A stretch of DNA of 64,000 bases from positions 62,001-126,000 of the forward strand of contig NZ_CP041146.1 of the NCBI RefSeq assembly GCF_006494775.1, given 5' to 3'. The DNA is from Nocardioides humi. GTDB taxonomy: Bacteria > Actinomycetota > Actinomycetes > Propionibacteriales > Nocardioidaceae. Of the stretch, positions 44,619-53,706 are shown in pieces. Every line of letters begins with the position of its first letter. Position 1 is the first letter of the stretch. The notes under the pieces are model-generated. The model was not told the DNA's origin, searched no databases, and saw only the letters and a list, made by a program, of their open reading frames with translations. Position numbers and translations under genes: made by a program.

Positions 44619-47171
44619 TCACCCCGGGGTCGCTGCGGGCCGGCTGCGCCGCACGCTCTTCGCCGCGGCGTCGACGAGCAGGAGCGCGGCCGCACCGCCC
44701 ATCGCCATGAGCCAGCCCTCCCCGTGCGGGAACGAGCCGCCCAGCACCTCCGCGACCGGCGGGACGCCGACGAACACGAGGAGCAGGACGAGCTCGGCCG
44801 CGACGGCGTAGAGCAGCAGGCGGTTGGCGAACGGGTCCATCCGCCACACCGGCAGCGCCACGCTGCGGCACGCGAAGGAGTTCGCGACCTGCATGGCGGC
44901 GATGACGGTGAAGGCGGTGCCCGACGCCAGCGCGAGGTCCGCGGGCGCGGGCGCCGTCCCCCAGCGCCACCCGTGGGCGAGGAGCACGGTGGCGAAGGCG
45001 GCCAGCGAGGCCACGGCCTCGGTCGCGCCCAGGACGGCGAAGGCGCGCACGGCGAGGGCACGGTCGATCAGCACCCGCCGGTGGGGGTGCTGCATGACGT
45101 CCGGGCGGGCCGGCTCGGCACCCAGCGCGAGGGCGGGCATCAGGTCGGTGCCGATGTCGAGGGCGAGCACCTGCAGCACGCCGAGCGCCAGCGGGAAGTG
45201 ACCTCCGCTCATCGCCCACACCGCGAACGGCGCCAGCTCGGCGACATTGTCGGTGAGGTGGAAGGTCAGGAACCGGCGGACGTTCCGGAAGGTCGCGCGG
45301 CCCAGCTCGATCGCGCCCACGATGGTCGCGAAGTGGTCGTCGAGCAGGACCAGGTCGGCGCTCTCGCGCGCGACGTCGCTGCCGCTCGCCCCCATCGCGA
45401 CGCCGACGTCGGCCTCGCGCAGTGCCGGCGCGTCGTTGACGCCGTCCCCGGTCATGGCCACGACGTGCCCCGCCGCGCGCAGCGCGCGGGCGATCCGGAG
45501 CTTGTCGGCGGGCGTCACCCGGGCCACGACGGCCCCGTCGGCGGACCGGAGCAGCCCGGCCAGCTCCCCGTCGTCCGCCGGCAGGTCGCGGCCCTCGACC
45601 ACGAGCCCGCCCTCCCGCAGGAGGCCCACCTGGGTGGCGATGGCCCGGGCGGTGTCGCGGTGGTCGCCGGTGACCATCGCGACGGCGACCCCCGCCCGCC
45701 GGGCGACCAGCAGCGCGTCGGCGACGTCCGGGCGGGGCGGGTCCTGCAGTCCGAGCAGGCCGAGCAGCTCCAGGTCGTGCTCCATCGCGTCCGACGGCCC
45801 GCCCTGCCAGGACCGCCGGGCCACGGCCAGCACGCGGAGGCCCGCGCCGGTGAGCTCGCCCAGCAGGCGGCGTACCTTCGGGGGCGCCGCGGTGGACCGG
45901 GCGAGGACGGCCTCGGGCGCCCCGATCACCGACACCTCCCCGCGGTGCAGGGCGGAGCTGAGCATCCGGTCCGTGGTGAACGGCCGGCGCGTCTCCACGT
46001 CGTCGACCGGGGCCTCGGTCCGCAGCGCGAGCGCGTGGATCGCCGCCTCCAGCGGATCGCCGAGGGCGACCCAGCTGCCGTCGCGCTCGACGACCCGGCC
46101 GGTGACGCACCGGACGGCGGCCGCCGCGGCGGCGCGGAGGGCGTCGTCCTCGACCGGTCCCGCGACGGCGCCGGTCGGCTCGTAGCCGCTGCCGGCCACG
46201 TCGTACCTGCCGGCGGGGGTCGCCACCACGACCACGCTCATCCGGTTCTGGGTAAGGGTCCCGGTCTTGTCGGTGCAGACGAAGGTGGTCGCGCCCAGGG
46301 TCTCGACCGCGTCCAGGCGGCGGACGAGCGCGTTCCTCGTGGCCATCTGCTGCGCACCGCGGGCGAGGGAGAGGGTGACCGTGGGCAGCAGGCCCTCCGG
46401 GACCAGGGCGACGGAGACGCCGACGCCGAACAGGAACGCCTCGGTGGTGCCGAGCCCCAGCAGCAGCGAGCCGACGCCCAGGCTCGCGCCGACGGACACG
46501 GCGATGATCGCGATCACCCGCACCACGCGGTCGAGCTGCCGGGTCAGCGGGCTGGGCGGGCGGTGGGCGGACGCGGCCAGCCGGGAGATGTCCGCGAGGG
46601 CCGTCGCCGCGCCGATGGCGTCGACGACCGCTCGCCCGCCGCCCTGCTGGAGGAAGGTGCCGGACAGCAGCCGGTCGCCGGTCCCGTGCGGGACCGCCGC
46701 GCTCTCCCCGGTCAGCAGCGACTCGTCGAGGGTGACGCTGTGCGCCTCGACCAGGGTCATGTCGGCGCCGACCCGGTCCCCCGCCTCCAGGACGACGAGG
46801 TCGCCGACGACGAGCTCGGCGACGGGCACCGACGACGTGCGCCCGGAGCGGACGACCGTGGCCCGGCTGGGCAGCAGGGCCCGGAGCCGTTCGGTGGCCC
46901 GGTCGGCGCGGTGCTCCTGCCAGAAGGCGAACAGCGCGTTGAGCACCACGACCACGACGATGGCCAGCGCCAGCGCCGGCATCCCGGCGAGAGCGGCCAG
47001 CAGCGCCGCGATCCACAGCAGCACCGCCAGCAGGTGGCTCAGCTGGCGGGCGAGCAGCACCAGCGGTCGCCGCCGGCCCACCGGCGGCATCACGTTGGGG
47101 CCCGAGGCGGCCCGTCGCCGGGCCACCTCGGCCTCCGAGAGTCCCGGCGACGGGCCGGTCCCGGCCCTCAT
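44619..47171 (-). CDS. P-type cation ATPase (P2-type)
   Basis: 850 residues. Motifs: TGESAAVPHGTGDRL (actuator), VALVPEGLLPTVTLSLARGA (M4), phospho-Asp in VCTDKTGTLTQNRM, VIGAPEAVLARS, MTGDGVNDAPALREADVG, and multiple C-terminal helices. It is more like Ca-type/Na-type pumps than heavy-metal P1B. It lies 34 bp after the Hsp20 gene and may form an operon with it under stress control. Ion specificity cannot be read off. Confidence 0.92.
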   Translation of the reverse strand: MRAGTGPSPGLSEAEVARRRAASGPNVMPPVGRRRPLVLLARQLSHLLAVLLWIAALLAALAGMPALALAIVVVVVLNALFAFWQEHRADRATERLRALLPSRATVVRSGRTSSVPVAELVVGDLVVLEAGDRVGADMTLVEAHSVTLDESLLTGESAAVPHGTGDRLLSGTFLQQGGGRAVVDAIGAATALADISRLAASAHRPPSPLTRQLDRVVRVIAIIAVSVGASLGVGSLLLGLGTTEAFLFGVGVSVALVPEGLLPTVTLSLARGAQQMATRNALVRRLDAVETLGATTFVCTDKTGTLTQNRMSVVVVATPAGRYDVAGSGYEPTGAVAGPVEDDALRAAAAAAVRCVTGRVVERDGSWVALGDPLEAAIHALALRTEAPVDDVETRRPFTTDRMLSSALHRGEVSVIGAPEAVLARSTAAPPKVRRLLGELTGAGLRVLAVARRSWQGGPSDAMEHDLELLGLLGLQDPPRPDVADALLVARRAGVAVAMVTGDHRDTARAIATQVGLLREGGLVVEGRDLPADDGELAGLLRSADGAVVARVTPADKLRIARALRAAGHVVAMTGDGVNDAPALREADVGVAMGASGSDVARESADLVLLDDHFATIVGAIELGRATFRNVRRFLTFHLTDNVAELAPFAVWAMSGGHFPLALGVLQVLALDIGTDLMPALALGAEPARPDVMQHPHRRVLIDRALAVRAFAVLGATEAVASLAAFATVLLAHGWRWGTAPAPADLALASGTAFTVIAAMQVANSFACRSVALPVWRMDPFANRLLLYAVAAELVLLLVFVGVPPVAEVLGGSFPHGEGWLMAMGGAAALLLVDAAAKSVRRSRPAATPG

Positions 47172-47205
47172 CGCCCGGGAGGGGGGCGGCGGTGCGCGGA
47201 ACCGC

Positions 47206-47691
47206 TCAACCGCGGTCGACGGCGATCTTCTGCGGTGCCGCCGACGCGGGCGGAGGCGGGGTGGGCACGCGCACCTCGAGGATGCCGTCCTGGTACGTCG
47301 CGTGGACGTCGTCGGCGGACACGTCCTCCGGCAGCCGGAAGCTCCGCACGAGGGTGCCGTAGTGGAACTCGCTGCGGTACCCGTCGGCCCGGTCCTCCTC
47401 GGCGCGCTCCTCGCGCGAGGCGCGGATCCGGAGCACCCCGTCGTCGACCGTGATCTCGACGTCCTTGTCCGGGTCGATCCCGGGGAGCTCGGCGCGGATG
47501 ACGCTCGTGTCGCCGTCCGTGAACTCCTCGATCCGGATCAGCCGGGTGCCTCCGTCGAACGCCCAGTCCAGCAGTCCGCTGCCGGCGAACAGGTCCCGCA
47601 GCCGATCGCTCAGCGCGACGTCCTGCAGCCCACCGCTCCACGGACCCTCCAGGCCCAGCAGCGCGCGGTGCTCCCGTGGCATCACACTCAT
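47206..47691 (-). CDS. Hsp20/alpha-crystallin family small heat shock protein
   Basis: 161 residues from the ATG at 47689-47691, with AAGGAGAGG before it; upstream in-frame sequence looks non-coding. An alpha-crystallin domain spans about 55-150 (AELPGIDPDKDVEITVDDGVLRI, then GILEVRVPTP with the IxV-like tail). It is a holdase chaperone, the equivalent of mycobacterial HspX/Acr, the most strongly induced DosR regulon gene. It precedes a P-type ATPase. Confidence 0.92.
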   Translation of the reverse strand: MSVMPREHRALLGLEGPWSGGLQDVALSDRLRDLFAGSGLLDWAFDGGTRLIRIEEFTDGDTSVIRAELPGIDPDKDVEITVDDGVLRIRASREERAEEDRADGYRSEFHYGTLVRSFRLPEDVSADDVHATYQDGILEVRVPTPPPPASAAPQKIAVDRG

Positions 47692-47910
47692 CGTCCTCTC
47701 CTTCCCGTTGCCTGCTGTCGCTCCTCCCGTCCCGGTGCGGCGCGAGAGGAGACGGCGAGGACCCTGCAGCCGTTTGACACGACATGGGAGTCCGGGCCGT
47801 CGCGGAGCGACGTCCACGACCGGGCCTCGATCTCTTCGGATCCTCACCGCCTCGACCACCACTCAACGCCGGCCCGGGCCGCGTCCACAGAGGCGTAGGC
47901 CCACGGGTGT

Positions 47911-47922
47911 GGGACTTTGTCC
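47911..47922 (+). promoter_or_regulatory. DosR-like box between hsp20 and the 47981 gene
   Basis: GGGACTTTGTCC, the core of the mycobacterial DosR consensus (GGGACTTTNGTCC). It is 58 bp upstream of the gene at 47981 and 219 bp upstream of hsp20 on the opposite strand. It could serve the former or both. The rest of 47692-47980 holds nothing else I recognise. Confidence 0.6.
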
Positions 47923-47980
47923 TCTCCTCGGCCGGGGCCGGCGGTGCCGACCATGGAGCGGACCCCACGAGGTGAGAACG

Positions 47981-48217
47981 ATGACGATCACGACCCACCG
48001 GCCGGACCGCGAGGCGAGGCAGCAGCTGGCGGACCGCCTGATGCTCGAGTACGCCGGCTCGGTCGCTCCGGGACAGGTGCTCGCCGCGGTCCTCCGCGCC
48101 GACCTCCTGCTGGCGCCGTACCACGCCACGCCGGCCGCCCGCCTCACCCTGTGCGAGACGCTGGTCCGCTCCCGACTCACCGAGCGCGTCGCCCGGCGCC
48201 GTCACCGGTCCGGGTGA
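47981..48217 (+). CDS. Small protein, possible three-helix-bundle dimerisation domain
   Basis: 78 residues, ATG with AGGTGAG 4 bp before. Predicted fold is all-helical: LADRLMLEYAGSVAPGQVLAAVLRA and LTLCETLVRSRLTERVARRR. Proteins of this pattern (short helical units with 'EYAG-x-x-PG-x-V') are called three-helix bundle dimerisation domain proteins in actinobacteria; I rely on resemblance only. It has a good DosR-like box upstream, so it is likely stress-induced. It has no membrane segment. Confidence 0.7.
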   Translation: MTITTHRPDREARQQLADRLMLEYAGSVAPGQVLAAVLRADLLLAPYHATPAARLTLCETLVRSRLTERVARRRHRSG

Positions 48218-48237
48218 CCTCCGGCGCCGGGACCGGC

Positions 48238-48423
48238 TCACCGGGTGAGCCGGAGGCTGGACAGCCCGGTCTGGATGACGGTCGCCAGCGCGGTCCCCAC
48301 GACCAGTCCGATCAGCAGACCGCAGAGGACCAGCACCGCCACCGTCAGCAGCATGCGCGCGACCAGGCGGCGGCCAGCGATCGGAGTCGTCCCGGCCGCC
48401 CCGGCCGCACGGCTCCGCTCCAT
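48238..48423 (-). CDS. Small single-pass membrane protein
   Basis: 61 residues. A basic N-terminus (MERSRAAGAAGTTPIAGRR) is followed by a hydrophobic helix (about 25-47) and a short C-terminal tail. No domain is recognised. It is convergent with the 47981 gene (20 bp) and divergent from the SDR gene, whose shared 211-bp region contains two DosR-like boxes. That makes a regulated gene plausible, but the frame is short and unconfirmed. Confidence 0.5.
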   Translation of the reverse strand: MERSRAAGAAGTTPIAGRRLVARMLLTVAVLVLCGLLIGLVVGTALATVIQTGLSSLRLTR

Positions 48424-48506
48424 GCCGGACGCCCGCTCTCTCGTGTCCACAGGGGCAGTCCAGCCCCGGGCGGGCCGGGGCGGAACGGCCCGACGGCCCG
48501 GGCGCG

Positions 48507-48520
48507 GGGACCAAGGTCCC
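48507..48520. promoter_or_regulatory. Palindromic DosR-like box
   Basis: GGGACC-AA-GGTCCC, a perfect inverted repeat between the small membrane protein and the SDR gene. It is the most symmetric of the boxes in this window. Confidence 0.6.
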
Positions 48521-48546
48521 GCGGCGGCGACGGACCCCGAGGCTCC

Positions 48547-48561
48547 AGGTCTTTGGGCCCT
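48547..48561 (+). promoter_or_regulatory. Second DosR-like box before the SDR gene
   Basis: AGGTCTTTGGGCCCT, which matches GGGACTTTNGGCCC at 11 of 14 positions. It is 74 bp before the SDR start and 26 bp from the other box, similar to the paired sites of DosR-activated promoters. Confidence 0.5.
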
Positions 48562-48634
48562 GTTCACCGCCTGCGGCCGGCCGGAGCCTGAGGGGGGCCG
48601 ACCGGCCCGAGAAGGCCCGAGAAGGAGAAGAGCC

Positions 48635-49444
48635 ATGACCATCGACTCCCCCACCATCACCGACCTCATCAGCCTGACCGGGCGCACCGCGATCGTGACC
48701 GGCGGGGCGATGGGCATCGGGCGCGGCATCGTCGAGCGCCTCGCGGAGGCCGGGGCCTCGGTCGTCGTCGCCGACGCGGACCTCCGGGCCGCCGAGGCCA
48801 CCGCCGAGGAGCTCGCCGAGCAGGGCCGCTCGGTGCTCGCCATGTACGCCGACGTCGGCGACGCCGACGACGTCCACCGCCTGGTCGCCGACACCATCGG
48901 ATGGCGCGGTCGCGTCGACGTCCTCGTCAACAACGCCGGCATCTTCCCGAGCATGCCGGTGCTCGCCATGGCGCCCGAGGACTTCGACCGGGTCATCCGC
49001 ACCAACCTGCGCGGCGTCTACCTCTGCTCACGGGAGGCGGCGCTGCGGATGCGTGACCAGGACTCGGGCGGGCGGATCGTCAACGTGACCTCCATCGACG
49101 CCCTGCACCCGTCCTCCGTCGGTCTGGCCCACTACGACGCCTCGAAGCACGGCGCCTGGGGCTTCACCAAGAACCTGGCCCTCGAGCTCGCTCCGCACCG
49201 CATCTGGGTCAACGCCATCGCGCCCGGGGCGATCGCGACACCCGGCGTCACCACGATGCAGTCGGCCGGCGCCACCGGCGGCGACCCCCAGGCGATCCTC
49301 GAGGCCTTCCTCGCCCGGGTGCCGATGGCGCGGATGGGCGTGCCCGACGACATCGCGCGGGCCGCGCTGTTCCTCGCGAGCGACCTCGCGTCGTACCTCA
49401 CCGGCGCCCAGATCGTCGTGGACGGCGGCCGCCTGCTCTCCTGA
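48635..49444 (+). CDS. Short-chain dehydrogenase/reductase
   Basis: 269 residues from the ATG at 48635 with AAGGAGAAG before it. Classical SDR: TGGAMGIGRGI cofactor loop, NNAGIFP, catalytic Ser in TSIDALHPSS and Tyr-Asp-Ala-Ser-Lys (YDASK). The C-terminus ends with VDGGRLLS. Substrate unknown. It is followed 36 bp later by a Usp gene, so the two may be one transcript controlled by the double DosR-like boxes. Confidence 0.9.
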   Translation: MTIDSPTITDLISLTGRTAIVTGGAMGIGRGIVERLAEAGASVVVADADLRAAEATAEELAEQGRSVLAMYADVGDADDVHRLVADTIGWRGRVDVLVNNAGIFPSMPVLAMAPEDFDRVIRTNLRGVYLCSREAALRMRDQDSGGRIVNVTSIDALHPSSVGLAHYDASKHGAWGFTKNLALELAPHRIWVNAIAPGAIATPGVTTMQSAGATGGDPQAILEAFLARVPMARMGVPDDIARAALFLASDLASYLTGAQIVVDGGRLLS

Positions 49445-49480
49445 CCGGCACCCCGCACCAGCCCCCGAGAGGCGGACCCC

Positions 49481-50350
49481 ATGACCGACCACCTTCCCCG
49501 CATCGTCGTCGGGTACGACGGATCCGCGAGCGCCGGAGCCGCCCTGGACTGGGCCGCCGAGTGGGCCGAGCTGCAGGCGGACGAGCCGCACGAGGTCCGG
49601 GCCGTGATCGTCGGGACCGCCATGGATCCGGTCCTCGGCGGCTACCGCGCCAGGAACGACGACCTCCTCGAGCGGTGGCGCTCGGAGGCCGAGCAGCGCC
49701 TCGCGGGGACCGACACCGCCCCCGGGCAGGCCCGGGAGCGGGTCGAGGTGCGCCACGGGCCGGTCGTCCCCGAGCTCCTGCGCGCCGCGGAGCAGGCGGC
49801 GATGCTCGTCGTCGGGAGCGACGGGCACGGCCTCGCGACCGGCACCCTCACCGGGTCGGTCAGCCAGCACGTCGCCCGCCACGCCGGCTGCCCGGTGGTG
49901 GTCGTGCGGCCCCGGCGCTCCACGGTCGCGAACCGGATCGTGGTGGGGATCGACGAGTCGCCCGAGGCCGGGCGAGCGCTGCGGTTCGCCTGCCGGCGGG
50001 CGCAGCGCACCGGCGAGAGCGTGATCGCCGTCCACGGCTGCTTCTCGGTCCTGGCCCACGTCCTCACCTTCGACGGCGCCGAGTCGGAGCTGGCCGCGCG
50101 GAGCCTGGCCGCCGGCGAGCGGCTCGTGCAAGAGGTCTGCGCCGCGAGGGCGCCCGACTTCCCCGATGTCGAGATCGAGCCCGAGGCGATCCCCGTCCGC
50201 CCGGGGCAGGTCCTCGTCGACGCCAGCCGGGCGGCGTCCCTCGTGGTCGTCGGCTCGCGGGGCCGCGACGCCTTCGCGGAGCTGCTGCTGGGCTCGGTGA
50301 GCCAGCACGTGCTGCACCACGCCCACTGCCCCGTGGCGATCGTCCGATGA
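49481..50350 (+). CDS. Tandem universal stress protein
   Basis: 289 residues, two intact Usp domains. Domain 1: IVVGYDGSASAGAALDWAAE and VVGSDGHGLATGTLTGSVSQHV. Domain 2: IVVGIDESPEAGRALRFACR and VVGSRGRDAFAELLLGSVSQHVL. Both have the G-2x-G-9x-GS ATP-binding pattern. It belongs to the SDR transcription unit and is convergent with the TesB gene (27 bp). Confidence 0.92.
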   Translation: MTDHLPRIVVGYDGSASAGAALDWAAEWAELQADEPHEVRAVIVGTAMDPVLGGYRARNDDLLERWRSEAEQRLAGTDTAPGQARERVEVRHGPVVPELLRAAEQAAMLVVGSDGHGLATGTLTGSVSQHVARHAGCPVVVVRPRRSTVANRIVVGIDESPEAGRALRFACRRAQRTGESVIAVHGCFSVLAHVLTFDGAESELAARSLAAGERLVQEVCAARAPDFPDVEIEPEAIPVRPGQVLVDASRAASLVVVGSRGRDAFAELLLGSVSQHVLHHAHCPVAIVR

Positions 50351-50377
50351 CGTCCGGCGACCCGGGCGCCGACGGAG

Positions 50378-51241
50378 CTACCGTCGCGGCCGGATCAGGC
50401 CCTCCTGGGCGACCGTGGCGACGAGGGTCCCGTCCTGGGTGAAGACCCGCCCTAGGGCGAGGCCCCGCCCGCCGCTGGCCGAGGGCGACCACTGGTCGTA
50501 GAGCCACCACTCGTCGGCCCGGAACGGCCGGTGGAACCAGATGGTGTGGTCGAGCGAGGCCATCTGCACCCTGTCCGGCCCGTGCTCGGGGTGGGCGGAG
50601 AGGGTGGCGCCGAGCAGCGACACGTCGCTGGCGTAGGTGAACGTGGCGAGGTGCTCCAGCGGGTCGTCGCTGAGGCGGCCGTCGACGCGGATCCAGACCA
50701 GCGCCTGCGAGGGCCGGGCGGGGTCCGGGTCCAGGCCGTACGCCGAGCTGCCGAGCCAGCGCACGTCGAGGGCGGCCCACTCCCTGCCGATGCCGTCGTC
50801 GGTGCCGCGCTCGGCCATCAGGCTGATCAGGTCGAGCCCCTCCTCCGGCGGCTTCACCTCCGGCATGACGTCCTGGTGCTCGAGGCCCTCCTCGGCCCGC
50901 TGGAAGTTGAGCGACTGGTAGTAGATCGGGCGGCCGTGCTGGCGCGCGAGGACGCGGCGGGTGGCGAAGGACCGGCCGTCCCGGATCCGCTCGACGTCGT
51001 AGATGATCGGGACCGTGTAGTCGCCCGGCAGCAGGAAGTACGAGTGCAGCGAGTGCACATGGAGGCCCTCGTCGACCGTCCGGGACGCGGCGATCAGCGC
51101 CTGCGCGGCCACCTGGCCGCCGTACACGCGCTGGCGGATCGTCTCCGGCTGCTGGCCGCGGAACAGGTCGGTGTCGAGCTGCTCGAGGTCGAGCAGCGAG
51201 ATCAGCTTCTGGGTCGCCTCCCCCATCGCCCGCTCGGTCAC
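50378..51241 (-). CDS. tesB: Acyl-CoA thioesterase II (TesB)
   Basis: 287 residues from the GTG at 51239-51241, overlapping the upstream stop (GTGA); ATG at 51226 is the alternative. Double hot-dog fold: FRGQQPETIRQRVYGGQVAAQAL, HSLHSYFLLPGDYTVPIIYDVERIRDGRSF in the first, and ASLDHTIWFHRPFRADEWWLY with the catalytic Asp-containing ASLDHT in the second. It hydrolyses acyl-CoA to free fatty acid and CoA. Confidence 0.93.
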   Translation of the reverse strand: MTERAMGEATQKLISLLDLEQLDTDLFRGQQPETIRQRVYGGQVAAQALIAASRTVDEGLHVHSLHSYFLLPGDYTVPIIYDVERIRDGRSFATRRVLARQHGRPIYYQSLNFQRAEEGLEHQDVMPEVKPPEEGLDLISLMAERGTDDGIGREWAALDVRWLGSSAYGLDPDPARPSQALVWIRVDGRLSDDPLEHLATFTYASDVSLLGATLSAHPEHGPDRVQMASLDHTIWFHRPFRADEWWLYDQWSPSASGGRGLALGRVFTQDGTLVATVAQEGLIRPRR

Positions 51242-52188
51242 GGGGCGCCCCCGGTCTCGTCGGGCCCCTCGAGGCCGGCCAGGAACTGCTCGAACTGCCG
51301 GCCGATCTCCTCGCCGGTCGGCAGCGGCTCGTCCTCGGCGAGCAGGCTGCTGCCCTCCTCCTCGGCCCGCGCGAAGGTGTCGTACTGCTGCTCCAGCGCG
51401 GTCACGACGTCCTGCACCTCGTCGTTGGCGGCGAGATAGCGGCCGATCTCCTCCTCGCGCTCGTCGGCCGCGGTGCGCAGGTCGTCGAGGTCGATGGTGA
51501 GCCGCGCGGCCAGCTCGACCTGCTCGAGCAGCGACACCGAGGCGCGCGGGTAGTCGAGCTGGGCGAGATAGTGGGGCACGTGGGCCACGAAGCCCTGCGC
51601 GCCGTGCCCCCAGTCGCCGAGCCGCACCTCCAGCAGCGCCTGCGCGCTGCTCGGCACTCGCAGCTCGCCGCGCCAGGGGCTGGTGCCGGTGAGCAGCTCG
51701 GGGCTGTTGGCGTGGTGGGTGATCGCGATCGGCCGCGTGTGCGGGACCGCCATCGGCACCGATCCCATCGACACGACCAGCGCGACGTCGAAGCGCTCGA
51801 CGACCTCGCGCACGCCGCGGCAGAACGCCTCCCAGCGGATGTCGGGCTCCGGGCCGTGCAGCAGGAGGTACGGCGTCCCGCCGGCGTCGCGCAGCATCCG
51901 GACCACCAGCCGCGGGGCCTCGTACCCCTCGTAGTGGTCGCGGGCGAAGGTCAGCGGCGGCCGGCGGGCGCGGTAGTCGTGGAGCTGGTCGACGTCGAAG
52001 GTCGCGACCACGACTCCCCCGCCCTCGGGCGAGAAGGCACCGGCGCGGGCGAGATGACGGCACGCGAGCGCACCGGCGTTGCCGGCGTCGAGGAAGCCCT
52101 CGAGAGCGACCACGAGGGCGAGGTCCGCCACGCCCTCGAGCTCGGGCACCTCGTCGACGATGTGGACGAGCCGGGACGATGAGGTCAC
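51238..52188 (-). CDS. PAC2 family protein
   Basis: 316 residues. The N-terminal two-thirds (about 10-235) is a PAC2 domain (GFLDAGNAGALACRHL, VATFDVDQLHDYRARRPPLTF, GPEPDIRWEAFCRGV). The C-terminal third is acidic and helical (VQDVVTALEQQYDTFARAEEE). PAC2 names the eukaryotic proteasome assembly chaperone; in actinobacteria the role is unproven. It sits between the permease (9 bp after its stop) and tesB (4-bp overlap), so it is co-transcribed with both. Confidence 0.88.
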   Translation of the reverse strand: MTSSSRLVHIVDEVPELEGVADLALVVALEGFLDAGNAGALACRHLARAGAFSPEGGGVVVATFDVDQLHDYRARRPPLTFARDHYEGYEAPRLVVRMLRDAGGTPYLLLHGPEPDIRWEAFCRGVREVVERFDVALVVSMGSVPMAVPHTRPIAITHHANSPELLTGTSPWRGELRVPSSAQALLEVRLGDWGHGAQGFVAHVPHYLAQLDYPRASVSLLEQVELAARLTIDLDDLRTAADEREEEIGRYLAANDEVQDVVTALEQQYDTFARAEEEGSSLLAEDEPLPTGEEIGRQFEQFLAGLEGPDETGGAP

Positions 52189-52197
52189 GCGGAGAGC

Positions 52198-53706
52198 CTA
52201 TTCGGTCCTCGGCGGCGGCGCTGAGGCGGCGGCGCGGTCGGCCTGGTGGAGCCGGCTGTGCCGCCGGCCGTAGGCGAAGTAGACGACGAACCCGATCGCC
52301 ATCCAGGCCAGGAACCGGATCCAGGTGTCGCCGGTGAGGTTGAGCATCAGGTACAGGCACATCACCGTCGACACGGCGGCGACGAGCGGGGCGACGGGCG
52401 TACGGAAGCCGCGCGGCAGGTCGGGCCGGGTGCGCCGCAGCACGACCACGCCGATGCTGACCAGCAGGAACGCGAACAGGGTGCCGATGTTGACGAGGTG
52501 GGCCAGGGTGCCGAGGTCGACGAAGCCGGCGAGCGCGGCGACCGCGACGCCGGTGACGATGGTGATCCGGTACGGCGTCCCGTAGGTCGGGTGCACCTTG
52601 GCGAGGGAGCGGGGCAGCAGGCCGTCGCGGGCCATCGCGAAGCCGACCCGCGACTGCCCGAGCATCAGGATCATCGCCACCACGACCAGGCCGATGCAGG
52701 CGCCCACGGAGATCAGCTCCGGCATCCAGCCGACCCCGGCGGCGTCGAAGGCGTCGGCGAGCGGGGCCGCACTGTCCGGGTCGATGTCGCGGTAGCTCTG
52801 CAGCCCGGTGACGACCAGGCTCACCGCGGCGTAGAGCACGGTCACGATCGCCAGCGAGCCGAGGATGCCGATCGGGACGTCCTTCTGCGGGTTCCTCGCC
52901 TCCTCGGCGGTGGTGGCGACGATGTCGAAGCCGATGAAGGCGAAGAACACGATCGCCGCGCCCGAGATCACCCCGGCGACGCCGAAGACCGCGGGCTCGA
53001 GGCCGAGCAGGCTGGTGATCAGCGGGACGTCGGCGAAGCCGCCGCCCGACTCCGGCGCCGGCTGCGCGTCGGGGATGAAGGGCTTCCAGTTGCTCGGGTC
53101 GATGTGGGCGATGCCGACCACGATCACGGCGACGACCACGACGAGCTTGATCGCCACGACGACCTGGTTGAAGCGGCTGGAGAACTTGGTGCCGCGGGTC
53201 AGCAGCCAGGTCACGAGGAGCGCGACCAGCATCGCGGGCAGGTCGACGACGCCGGTCGCCGCCGAGCTGATCTGCTCGGGCAGCGTGATGTCGACGAGCT
53301 CGAGGACCTCCTGCAGGTAGGCGGAGAACCCGGTGGAGAGGGCGGCGGAGCCGACGGTGAACTCGAGCACGAGGTCCCAGCCGATGATCCAGGCGATCAG
53401 CTCCCCCAGGGTGGCGAAGCTGAACGTGTAGGCACTGCCCGCGACCGGCACGGTCGAGGCGAGCTCTGCGTAGCAGAGGGCGGCCAGCCCGCAGGCGACC
53501 GCGGCGATCACGAAGCTCACCGCGAGCGCGGGCCCGGCGTTGCTGGCGGCGACCGTCCCGGTGAGGACGAAGATGCCGGCGCCGATGATCACGCCGACCC
53601 CGAAGACCGTCAGGTCCAGGGCGGAGAGCTCCTTGCGGAGGCGATGATCGGGCTCGTCGGTGTCGGCGATCGACTGCTCGACGGACTTGGTGCGGAAGAG
53701 ACTCAT
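52198..53706 (-). CDS. APC-family amino acid permease
   Basis: 502 residues, about 12 hydrophobic segments. The signature GVGVIIGAGIFVLTG (about residues 35-49) and FFAFIGFDIVATTAEEARNPQKDVPIGI (about 255-282) mark the cationic amino acid/APC group. It transports amino acids across the cytoplasmic membrane with proton or exchange coupling. Its ATG overlaps the lipoprotein stop (ATGA). Substrate unknown. Confidence 0.92.
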   Translation of the reverse strand: MSLFRTKSVEQSIADTDEPDHRLRKELSALDLTVFGVGVIIGAGIFVLTGTVAASNAGPALAVSFVIAAVACGLAALCYAELASTVPVAGSAYTFSFATLGELIAWIIGWDLVLEFTVGSAALSTGFSAYLQEVLELVDITLPEQISSAATGVVDLPAMLVALLVTWLLTRGTKFSSRFNQVVVAIKLVVVVAVIVVGIAHIDPSNWKPFIPDAQPAPESGGGFADVPLITSLLGLEPAVFGVAGVISGAAIVFFAFIGFDIVATTAEEARNPQKDVPIGILGSLAIVTVLYAAVSLVVTGLQSYRDIDPDSAAPLADAFDAAGVGWMPELISVGACIGLVVVAMILMLGQSRVGFAMARDGLLPRSLAKVHPTYGTPYRITIVTGVAVAALAGFVDLGTLAHLVNIGTLFAFLLVSIGVVVLRRTRPDLPRGFRTPVAPLVAAVSTVMCLYLMLNLTGDTWIRFLAWMAIGFVVYFAYGRRHSRLHQADRAAASAPPPRTE

